Shown in pieces: positions 28,601 through 40,600 of a stretch of DNA of 64,000 nucleotides. The number at the start of each line of letters is the position of its first letter. Within the stretch, counting starts at the first letter, position 1. Origin of the DNA: Petaurus breviceps papuanus (taxonomy: Eukaryota; Chordata; Mammalia; Diprotodontia; Petauridae). The stretch is taken from contig JAMXIF010001194.1 of assembly GCA_028583685.1 (NCBI GenBank), forward strand, positions 5,932,049 through 5,996,048. The letters run 5' to 3'. Position numbers and translations under genes: made by a program. Under the pieces are notes generated by a model. That model saw only the letters and a list, made by a program, of their open reading frames with translations. It did not search any database and was not told the origin of the DNA.

Positions 28601-31600
28601 AGGTGACAATCCTACTGTCAGACCACATTTGGGCACCACATTTTAGGAAGGATGCTGATAACTTAGAAAGAATTCTGAGGGTGATATCCAAGGGTGAGGG
28701 ACCTCTAAAACATACTATATGACAATCAATGGAAGGAACTGAGCATGTTAAGCCTAGAGAAAAGATGACAGGAGAACATGATTGCTGTCCTCAAGTATTT
28801 GAAGGGCTGTCACATGAAAAAGGGTTTATATTTGCTCAGCCTGGCACCAGAGGATAAAACCAGAAGCGATATGGTTGGAGTTTGTAGAGAGGAAAATTTT
28901 GTCTTGACATTAAGAAAAACTCCAAATAATCACAGTTGTTCAAAAACAGAATGGGTCAGTTCGTGAGGTAAATCATGTAAATCAACATTTATCAAGCCAT
29001 CTATTATGTACCAAGCACTATTTTAGGTTCAAAGGGATACAGAGAGGCAAAAGACAATTGCTACCCTCAAGAAATTCAATCTAATAGGAGAGACAACATG
29101 CAAAAAAAAAACCTATGGTAAGCATTAAGGGGCTAAGAAAAAGTTGCTTTTAGAAGATGGGATTTTAGATGAGACTTCAGGGGAGCCAGGAGACAGAGAT
29201 GAGGAAAGAGAGCATTCCAGGTTTGGGGGGCAGCCAAGAAAAATGTCCAGAGCTGGGAGATGGAGTGTTTTGTTGAAAGAATAGCAAAGAGGCTATTGTC
29301 AATGGATGTTAAGATATGTAGAGAGGAGTAAGGTATAAGAATCCCAGAAAGGTAGGAGGTTAGCCAGACTGTAAAGGGATTTAAGTCAAACAGAGGATTT
29401 GATATTTCATCCTGGAGGTAACAGGGAGCCATCTAAGCTTACCACAGAGATAAGTAGGGTAGGACTAACATTGACCATCATTTCCCTGACACAGTTTCTC
29501 CCACCCCTTCCACATACATACGTCAAGGCCTCTCCTCTTTCCCTCCTTTGACAGGGGATTAGCTTTCCCTACCTAGACACAAAGATGTCCCTAGGACTTG
29601 ATTGGTCTAAGATTTCCCACTGAAGTTTCCCGGTCACCTAAAGGCATGAAAAGTCACAACCACATGGTGTCTGGACCTCTAAGACTTGGTGGATTTCTGA
29701 AGACCATATGAGTTAGATTTGACCTATGGATGCTTCTGCCATGCAATCACAAAGATATGGGATGATCAGTTGATAAAATCTGCACAGTAGGCTAGAGGTC
29801 TATGACAGCCTGGGAAAATACTGTTGTTAGCAAGAAAAAGTAGTCTGGAAAGGGGGAGTAATTACAAAGGCAGCCACCCGAGTAGGTGGGCAGAGGACAA
29901 TGACACCCTCTCCCAAAGAAGCTTCAGAGATGGCTCCTAAAAATGTGATTCACAAGAAAGCAACTGATGGCCAGCCCAGAGAGGAGCTTATAAAACTGTG
30001 CAGAGAAATTTATCACTTGAGAACTAGGAGCCTTTCAATTCCACATAAGCCTGAGATATTCTCTAAAACCCTTGCCCCCATTTGGATCATTCAAGGGAGG
30101 CTGGAGAGGGCAGATCATGGAGGAGGTATATATAATGAATTCATTATCTATAAGGACCCTTTCAACAACCCATATTTTGCCTTGACATAAAGAAAAACTC
30201 CAAATAATCACAGTAGTTCAAAAGTAGAAGAGACCACCTCATGAGGTAAATCATGTATAGAAAATTCATTAAGCACCTACTGCGTACCAAGCATTGTGCT
30301 AAATTTAGAAGATACAAAGAAAGTCAAAAGACAATCATTACCCTCAAGAAATTCAACCTAATGGGGGAGACAAGATGCAAAAAAAAAAACTTATGTACTA
30401 ACAAGTTCTGAACAAGATAAATCTGCTGGAAGCATTAAGGAGGCTTATTATTGTGGGTAGGGTCAAAAATGGAAACCCCTAGAAATACCTGAACCAACTT
30501 ACAGTTAACACAATATAATACTGAGATGAAAGATATTTCTTCTCTAGTGATGGAAATGAAAGAAGCTGGATTACTTTGTTATACCAGCTCTCCTTACAAT
30601 AATCCTGTGTTAGCTGTGAGGAAGACAGATGTCATCTGGCAGCTTACAGTGGACTAAAGCATAATAAAGTCGTCATACCCGTCACTATAACTGTTCCTGA
30701 CCTTTTCAATATTGTTGACCATGTAACCCAGGTCCAGGGTGGAAGGTATGGGGATATCAACCTTGCTCATCTTTTTTTCTCTATTCCTATGGTTAAGATT
30801 GGTCAGAAGCTGTTTGTTTTCACCTGGGAAAAAGTCCAATATACTATTACCATTATTCCCCTGGGCTACCTGAACCATCCTTGATACTTCCACATTATGG
30901 TAGACAGAGACCTAAAAGTGGCCTTCCTAAGGGCACTGATGTACACCATTATACTGAAAATATAATGTTGACCAGGTCAGGTGAAACCACAGTGGCTGAA
31001 GTCTGAGATCAGATGGTGGCCCAAATGTGAGACAAAGGGTGGAAAATCAACCCTGAGAAAATCCAGGGTCTAGCCCAGTTTTAGGGAATGTGGAGAGTGT
31101 GAGAAACTCAGGATTTCAAACACAGTTCAAAATACACTTCTGACACTTGGTTCCCCATAATCTAAGAAGGAAGCCCAGAAAATTATTAAACACTTCAGGT
31201 TTTAGAGAACCGATATTCCCTCTCTGGGAATTCTGATGGCCCCCATTTACTGAGCTACCTACAAGTCTATCTCTTTAAAATGCGGCCCAGAACAAGCTAC
31301 AGTTTGGAAAATATCAAGCAGGTTGACCCGCAGTCTCCCCTTGGTTCTTTATGACCCTGAAGAGTGAGATCTCCAGTTCTGCTCCTGGAACTCTGCCTCC
31401 TCTGGTAGCCCAACAGGTCCGCACCTATAAGGACCTGGTTCCCGGGGAATGTCATTGTGCCTGGTAGACTAATGGTTCCATTCACTATGAGAGAGACATT
31501 CACAATTAGACTTAGCCAGTCATTAATCCAGAAACGAGAAGATACTCTAAGTAATAGAGGTTCTGATAAGGCTTTCCACTGGGCTGAGCTCCACTTCAGG

Positions 31601-34600
31601 GCTAGCATGTAAGAAAACTTTGAGGGATGGAGTAGAAAAAGATCTGCATCTATACTAATTCCTAAGTGGTGGCTATGGGTCTGGTCAAGAGGTCTGGAGC
31701 CTAAAAAGCACAGGACTAGCCAATCAAAGGTCCTCTCCTTCTGGGTTAGGACCAATGGAGGAATATTGCCCACATGTCCCATTGCATTCGGTTACTGTGG
31801 GGCATGTCAACGCCCATCAGAGATATTATATGCTAAATGATCATGTGAAAATGACAAGAACAGGGGGTGGCCAGGTAGCATAACGAGTAAGAGCACCGGC
31901 TCCAGTGTCGGGATGACCTGGAGATCGAATCCCAGGCTCAGATACTCAGCACCACACCCAGAAATAACTGGCCATGTAACCTTAAGCAAGTTACTTAAAC
32001 CCAATTGCTTAAAAAAAAAAAAAGAAAAAAAGAAAGAAAGAAAGAAAATGACAAGAACAGCAGAGGTTGGAGAGAGGATCCAGTGAAAATTTGGACATTG
32101 GAGTGGTAATGCTATGCTGTGGCGAACACAGGACCATACGATTCTCTCTTCCTAAGGACAAGGCAGTCACGCATGCACGTTTTGGCTTCTTGTGCCAAAT
32201 ATAACATCAATCTAAGTGGTCCTCAATCTGTCCCCAACTGGTAAAACAGCACTCCCATCTCGGGACAAATCAAAAGTTGTATTATTATGCATCTGATCAC
32301 CCAGTTTAGGGGTCCAATCTCCCAGAAGCCATGCCTGTGACAAATCAATGCCCCCCTGGGAAGGATTAGGGCTCTCCAGGCAAGTGGTTTCTGGAATGTA
32401 GTCTCCAAGAACACTCATTAAGAACAGATTACTCTTGGAGATAGTTCCAGCTGATCTTATTTTTCCCCTTCCGTATTTGTACTCCCATGCAGTGCTGTCT
32501 TGGCTTCAGGGTTCTTGTCTCCTCAGAGGGGTCCATAAACACAGGAGAATTTGTCCAGGGCCCCTTCAATTGGCAGGCTTCCTTTCCTCTAGGATAGTCT
32601 GGACATCTTCTTCCAAGAAAACGCTTGGAGGACCACAAGCAGTACGGCTGAGAGGCACCTGCTTTCTTGGGGAAGATGAAACTGCAATTACCTAAACACG
32701 GTAGGTGTATATCTACTTGGAAGAAAGAGGATTCCTTAGCAGACTTGGTGGTAATTAATTCACTGTATAGGAGTGAGGGAGAGCTCTTATTTAGTCGCTG
32801 TGAAAGAAGAAAAGGGGAGGTTTGGGTAGGAATGCCAAGGAATACTGAATTGGTACAGATTGCATGCAAGAGGCTTATGGCTGCTTATCCACTTTACTAC
32901 AAAGGACCCTCATACATGATGAAGAATTGTTGACTGTTCCTACAGTTGCTCTTGCTCATTGCCTTTTTTTCCTTTCTTTTTTGGAGGTAACCAGGATTAA
33001 ATGACTTGCCTAGGGTCACACAGCTAGCAAGTATCTAAGGTCAGACTTGAACTCTGGTCCTCCTGACTCCCAAACCAGTGCTTTAGCCACTGTACCACCT
33101 AGCAGCCCCATCCTGCTCACTATCAACTCTTTGAATAAGAAAAAGAAATCCATGTCTGGAGAGGTCATCATCTATTCCGTGGCTCTGACATTCTGAGTAC
33201 TGCTCGTTGTGCAGTTAGGAGGAGGCACCATGAATTGTAAAGATTTAGCATCACCTACCACATGGATCAGACAACTGAGATTTGAGACTTCATCACTGGT
33301 GGTAAGAAATGCCTGGTATCTCTGGCATTTGTTCTCCTCCACATTTTTTTGTTTGGTTTTTTCTCTCATTATGGTAACTCTTTTGGGGGAGGAGGGGGCA
33401 CTGTAACTTTTCTTCTCTTTTCCTTTTTCCACCTAGTCTGGTCCATACCAGGAAGACTTGTCCAGCAAGCCCCAAAAGGACTGAGATGGTAGAAGAACAG
33501 AGGTACCAAACACATGGCCTTTGGCCTACAATATTCCCAAGTGCGGCTGGCCCAACCAGATCAAAATGTAGTTCTCCACTCTGATTTTTAATTTAAAAAA
33601 ACAATTATTGCAACATCTGTGGTTTTCTAAGTCAATTTGTAGCTCACAGGAATCCTTATGCATGGTTTAATGATGCCCATTTCTATTTGAGTTTGACACC
33701 ACAGCTGTAGAAGATCCTTAGCCATCAAGAGGTGGTACATGATAGGACCAGCATTTCCCTGACACAGCTTCTTCAAGCCTCTATTAGTCTAGCACACAAT
33801 ATACTAGATCATTTCTAAAGTTCTTTCACATGCCAAGATTCTGCCATTCAGGAGAAACCCCCTCTTCCTCAGATCTCTCAGAACATTTTGTTTGTACTTA
33901 CATTCTATTTTACACTACAGCTATTTTGAGTTCATGTCTTAGCTCCTCAACCCAATTAAGTTTCTTAAAGGCAGAGTCTACCATAAATCATCTTTGAACA
34001 GTTATGTCCTTTGGCACAGAGTAGGTGCATAGTAGGTATACATGCTTACTGAATTTAATCTCCTCATCTAGAGCTTCAATTCTCCAACTGATTTCCAAAT
34101 TATCTTAGAGGTCAATCTGTCCTAGACTGAGGGAATGGTACTAAAGCTGCAGCCAAGTATGGAACCTGACTGTTAAATTGAATAGATAAAGCACAAACCA
34201 ATTTAATTCTGGAAACTTCAGGGAGGAAAGGCTAACTCCATGTTTTGCTCCCATTTTGGATTGGTTTCAATGGCAAAATGGAAAGACTAGAACAAGCTTT
34301 TGCCTTTCTTTAAAAAAAACAAAAACAAAACCTAAATCAGAGAAATTTGGATTAAAGATTTCTAAAAAAAAAAAAAAAGACTTTTCTTTTATCCTATGGG
34401 CAGCAGTAAACCACTGGTGACATATTTTAATTATTTCTCCCCTGTATTTGGAGATGTGTGTTAGGAATTAGGCCAGAATCCATTAAAATGTTTCACCCCT
34501 TGACAAGAATCCAAGGTTATGTGGTCATGGTAAGAATACTTATAAGGCAAAAACGAATTTTTTAAACCTGAAGAATTCACATTACTTCCCAAAAGTTAAA

Positions 34601-37600
34601 CCTTTGAGTAATCTCAGTGCTTTTCACATAGTAGGCAATCAATGTTTATTGGATTAAATTAAAATTACAAAAGACTCCAAACTATCCTGCTCTAGACTGT
34701 AAGTTTGTCCATAGTTTCATAACCACAGACAGAAGGCTTTTAATTAAGAGCCAAACCACAAAGAGGTAGTATGTATATTGTACTACAAAGGTTGGAGACT
34801 TAGATTCAATTATAACTATAATTTCCTATTCTTCTAAGTAGCCTGGTGGTTCTCAAAGAACAGTAGACCATGGATAGGCTACAGCTTGGTTCCTTGTAAT
34901 TAAAAGTCTCAGTTGTGAACTAATAATTCATTTAACCAATCTAACCAATCCTAATCTAAGTCAGCACTTTAAAAAGTGGTCAACACTTTAGAAACTTCAG
35001 TAAGATACAGATTTTTAAACAGATATACTGACCTAAAAAAAAAGTCTAGGTTCAAGACCATAAGCAAATAGCTACACTTCCCTATATCTTTTTCCTAATC
35101 TGTAGAATGAGAGCGTTAGTCTAGTTCGCAGGTTCCCAAAGTGGGTCATACCTCCTCCCTGGGGGGCCTTGGAATAATCCAGAGGAATGGTAAGTAGCCT
35201 TGGGTGCAATTGGGAGGTGCTGAATAAAAATAAGGGAGCAGTAGAAGCGTAACAAAAGAAGAGAAAATAAGAAAATTTTGAAAAACCGTTCATACATGGT
35301 TCATCTGTTATGTAACAGACATAAAGTTGTAGCGATTACATTATTTTCCAAATAAACACATAAAATGCAAGTTATAACTAATCAGTGGTCAGTTCTGGCC
35401 TACAGGTCCCTACAAGCAAGTGATGGCAGGTGAGCATGCTGTACACTGTTGGGAAGTCCAGCATGCATCAGTAGGAATAATATACCTGTAACGACTTGTT
35501 TACAATAAGATACCATACAGTTACATGACACAATATTGCATTATCGGCATTTCAATGTAGAAAAAAACACTAATTTACAATAAAATATTAAATTTAAGAT
35601 GCCTCATTTAAAAACATATATGTTTTACATTATTTTGAAATGACACAAATATCAAAAGAAACACTAAAGGATTATAGAAAACGTATTTCCAGGGGGACTC
35701 TGAGTAACATTTTTCTTTTAAAGTGAGTGTAGACCAAATAAGTTCGGGACTTCTGGTCTAGTTGTTTACCTATAAACTCCCTCTCAGTTCTAACATTCTG
35801 TCTTTTACAGTAAAAGCAGAATACAAAGGGTGGCCCTCACCACTGAATACTGGATCAAACACAATCTAATAGTCTAGTGTGACTACATGTTGTTACATGA
35901 GAGTCCATAGAGAGACTGCAGTACAACTGATCCCACACATATCTACATATATTAAAGGCACTCTTACTTCTGCATTTCATGAGGAGATTCCCATTGGATC
36001 CCTTTCTCAAATTACCAAAAGTGTTCAAAAGCCTCAGTTAAAGGCACTTCAAAAAATTTCATTTCACAGACACCAAAGTCCATCATCCTTTGCTGCTAGT
36101 CCTTTTTAAGGAGTACCATGCCTTGATTTCCTAGATACTGAAACAATAACATTAATCAGTTCATTGCCTATCACCAACCTCTCCATCATCATATACTTTG
36201 CCCCCCACACTCCACCCCCAAAGTCTTAGAAATTGTGGAATGCTGTCCGGGTTAAAGAGTATTTGCTCAAGAATCTCAGGCACACTTATCTCTGATCAGA
36301 TTATATCTACTTAATTTCCCCTGTTAGTTACTGTATGGCTGCCAGTGAAGGATCAGTACCCCTAAGGCTGTAATCGATATCTGAATAAAGATACTTCAAG
36401 GGTTCTAAAGCAGAATGTGGACAGGAAACAAATTTAGGAAATCCTGCTTTCTGTTACAGGAAATGAATCTGTGCCAACTGGTAGAAATTACTCTCGCAGC
36501 TTTGGAGTAAAATGAACACAAGTTTCTGTATACGTTTCATAAACTGACCTTGCCTAGAATATTTTATTGATATAGAATTTCAAAGGGAGTATTTTCAACC
36601 CTAGTAAAACTTTCACTTAGTCCAGGAGGAATTCATAAACAGTGAGGCTTTCTGGAGAATTCTATTCAAGCTGAAATGAAGAAATGGGACCAAGTCATCT
36701 CTAAGGTTTAATGGTTTAAAAATATTGCATCATGAACACCTTCAAAGTGTTGTCTTTAGTCCAATGTCTTCAGCCAAAAATACTTATTCTGCTGAAATCA
36801 CTCAGGATTCACAACTGAGGTAAAAAAAAGAGAAAATGAACATTTTTTTATGAAAAAGAAGAGAGTGCTTCAAACTCTCTGAATAATATTAATGTACAAC
36901 TGAACTAAGTCCTAAGAAGAAAATTATATTAATAATTACATCTAGATTGCACTTTAAGGTTTCCAAAGCACTTCACTCATAACCAATGTATACTTGTTCA
37001 TAGTGCAAGTATTATTATCCCTACTCTACAGATGAGGAAACTGAGGCTCAGAAAAGGAAGGTGACTTAGGAAATTTGAATGAGCATAACAGAGGTAAAAG
37101 GATGAAGCAACAGGACCACATATCCCTGGCCAATACAGCTAAACAAGTGTGAGAACCAGAACTTGAAATTCGGTCTCCTGACTCTACAACCAGTGATTTC
37201 AACAGCACCACGTAATATATATGCATCTCAAACCCCAGGTGAGTACAAAGAAACATGTGAGGAACTATTAAAAAGCCAAGAAAATTCAAATCATTATCCA
37301 ATTTTTCTAACAACACTAGGAAACAACTATGAGTGATAAGATATCCAACATGTGAAAATTATACAGATCCCAATTCTGTCGAGTAATGGGAGCAAATCAA
37401 CCAACAAGCATTTATTAATTTCCTGTTCTATGCCAAGAACTTCACTAGGCACTGGGGATACAAAGAATGAAGCAATTCCTCCTCTCAAGGAGTTTACAGT
37501 CTAGTAAAGCACATATATATGTATGTATGTATGTGTGTATGTGTGTGTGTGTGTGTGTACACGTACCATGCACATATATATGTATATAGGTGCAACTGGT

Positions 37601-40600
37601 GGCACCGTGAATAAAGCACTGGGTTTGGAATCAGGAATACTTCTGTCTTTCTGAGTTTAAATCCAGGCTCAGTCACTTACTAGCTGTATGACCCTGAACA
37701 AGTCACTTAACCCTGTTTGCCTCAGTTCCTCACCTGTAAAATGAGCTAGAGAAGGAAATGGCACACCACTCCAGTATCTTTGCCAAGAAAACCCCAAATG
37801 GGGTCATGGAGAACTGAACAAGACTAAATAACAACAAATATGTATATAAATACACACACATACTCACACACATAAATATATATACATACATATATAGTAT
37901 ATATGTGTGTACAAACTCTATATATTCTTTCCCTCTGAATTATCCTTCAGTAATAATAATATTATAATAGCTAACATTTGTACAGGACCTACTATATGCC
38001 AGGCATTATGATAAGCACTTTATAAACAGTAATCTCCACACTTTACAGTTGAAAAAACTCAGGCTCAGCATAGAGAATACCTGAGAACTGCATTTAATTT
38101 GTATTTGAATTCAGGTCCTCCTGATTCCAAGAAGCTCAGAGCTCTACCCACTATTCTACTTAGCATCTTCTGACTCTAGTAAGACCATTATTCATCAACT
38201 CTCAAACTAAAAGAGATCTCAGAAAACCAAGAACAGGTGTCACAAAATAAATCCATTAACTCAAAATATTTGTGATAATTACAGTTGGTTTAGGCCACAG
38301 GAGTGGGGACCCTGAGGCCTTGAGGCCACATATGGCCCTCTAGGTCTTCAAGTTTGGTGCTTTGACCAGATCTTGCCTGCATTTGAGGAACTATAGGACC
38401 ACATGTGGCCTTGAGACCACAGGTTCCCACCCCCACCACTCCACCCCCATTAGGATTTTGTTGTTATTGTTTTTCTTTTGGGAAAGTCACATAGAGACTG
38501 CAAGGAGATCAAGGAGAAAATATGAATTTCTGTACATTTCCAAACTTAAAGCTGTATATGGAACCACAAAAAATCTTCAACTTCTAAAAACATTTGTCCA
38601 AATTATATTGTCACAATTTAAATGAGTCTGATAGTTATGCCACTCCTAGGAATTTGTCAAACTGCAAATATGGCACGGATTTTAGCAGTCACTTGATTAC
38701 ATGAAATTCCAATATCCAAAATCTTAGTTCAAGTGAAGTCAAGGAAAAATTAAAGAGAAAACAAGAGGGTAAAGGACACACATAAGATTTCACTTAAGTT
38801 CCATTTTATGTCTCTAATGCACTCCATACTGTCTTTCCCCCTACAAAACTGTGAGCACCATGATGGCAATGGGAATGGCTTAGCTCCCCTCTGCCAGTGT
38901 CCAGCACAGACTCTGCAGACAAAAATCACTTTTAATAGATATCTGATGATTAAGAGATCTAAGGAAAGGATTCTTAATTTCTTTGTATACCATGGACACC
39001 TTTGGCAGGTTGATAAACTCTATGGAGCCCTTCTCAGAAGGTTTGGAGATGTGTAAAACAAAACACATAGAATTACAGGAAAAATAACTATACTGAAAGA
39101 GTCATCAAATTAAAAAAAACAAGCTCAAAGACTATAGGTTAAAAAGTTCTGATTTGGGGGTGGAGCCAAGATGGCGGAATAAAAGCGGGAACTTGCGTGA
39201 GCTCCCTACCAACCACCTCCAATAACTGTAAAATGACTCTAAACAAATTTTAGAGCTACAAAACCCACAAAGTGACAGAGAAACAAATCTCCCTGTGAAG
39301 GCAGCCTGGCAGGCAGAGAGGAAGGGTCTACCACACAGAGCTGGAAGGCAAACACAGTCCCACATGAACCACGTGAGCCCAGACCCGGGGTAGCCCCGAC
39401 CAGTGGCACAGGCCAGCCAGAGCAGACTTCAGGAGAGTGAATCACCAGTGGCGCTTTCCAGGATTCTCAACCCATAAATGCTAAAGAGAAAGCAAAAGGT
39501 CAGTAGGGAACTCTGTTGCAACTAGGTAGAGAAGAGTGCAGGCCAGCCCCAGCCCCCAGGGTGAGAGGTGGTAGAGGCACTGCGCCTGCAGCTGCTGCTG
39601 CCTGGCTGCCTCAGGAGCTCCTGGCTTGCAGATCATAGTGGGACCAAGCAACCATTCAGAGGGTAATGCCTCCTGCTTTGACCTGCTTGGATTTGGGTCA
39701 CAGTCTTGGGTGGCAGTCCTGGGCTGTGTGGCCAGTGTGCCAGAGCTTGAGGTAGCCATAGAAAGGGTGCCCTCCTCATACCTCTGGAAGCTGTGAAAAC
39801 CTCAGCAACTTAGGACACAGCTCTCTCCACTCTGGAAGCAGAGTTCTACCGTGGCAAAGAGCTCAAAAGTCAAGTAATTGACTAGCAAGCTGAGCAAGCA
39901 GAGGAAGCACAATCAGACCATAGAATCTTTTTGGGGGACAAAAAGGATCAAAACATGGAACCAGAAGAAGACAATAACATCAAAACACCTGCACCAAAAG
40001 CTTCCAAGAAAAATATGAATTGATTACAGGCCATGGAGGAGCTCAAGAAGGATTTTGAAAATCAAGTAAGAGAAGTGGAGGAAAAATTGGGAAGAGAAGT
40101 GAGAATGATGCAAGAAAATCATGAAAAGTGAGTCAACAGCCTGCTAAAGGAGATTCCAAAAAATACTGAAGAAAATAACACCTTAAAAAGTAGACTAACT
40201 CAAATGGCAAAAGAAACCCAAAAAGCCAATGAGGAGAAGAATGTCTTAAAAAGCCTAACTGCCCAAATGGAAAAGGAATTTTTAAAACTCACCGAAGAGA
40301 ATAATTCCTTCAAAATTAAATTGGAGCAAATGTAAGCTAATGACTTTATGAGACATCAAGATACTATTAAACAGATGCAAAATAATGAAAAAATAGAAGA
40401 CAATGTGAAATATCTCACTGGAAAAACCAATGACCTGGAAAATAGATCCAGGAGAGATATTTTTGAAATTACTGGACTACCTGAAAGCCATGATCAAAAA
40501 AAGAGCCTAGAAATCATCCTTCAAGAAATTCTCAAGGAAAATTACCCTGATATTCTAGAACCAGAGGACAAAATAGAAACTGAAAGAATTCACCAATCAC

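Noticed and set aside
31297-31782. 161-codon minus-strand open frame
   Set aside because: Runs opposite to the retroviral pol fossil and shows no family likeness; most likely a chance frame in a non-coding relic.
29461-33775. Possible LTR pair from shared catttccctgacacag text at about 29480 and 33755
   Set aside because: The likeness is only about 30 bases and does not extend, so it does not support a terminal repeat.
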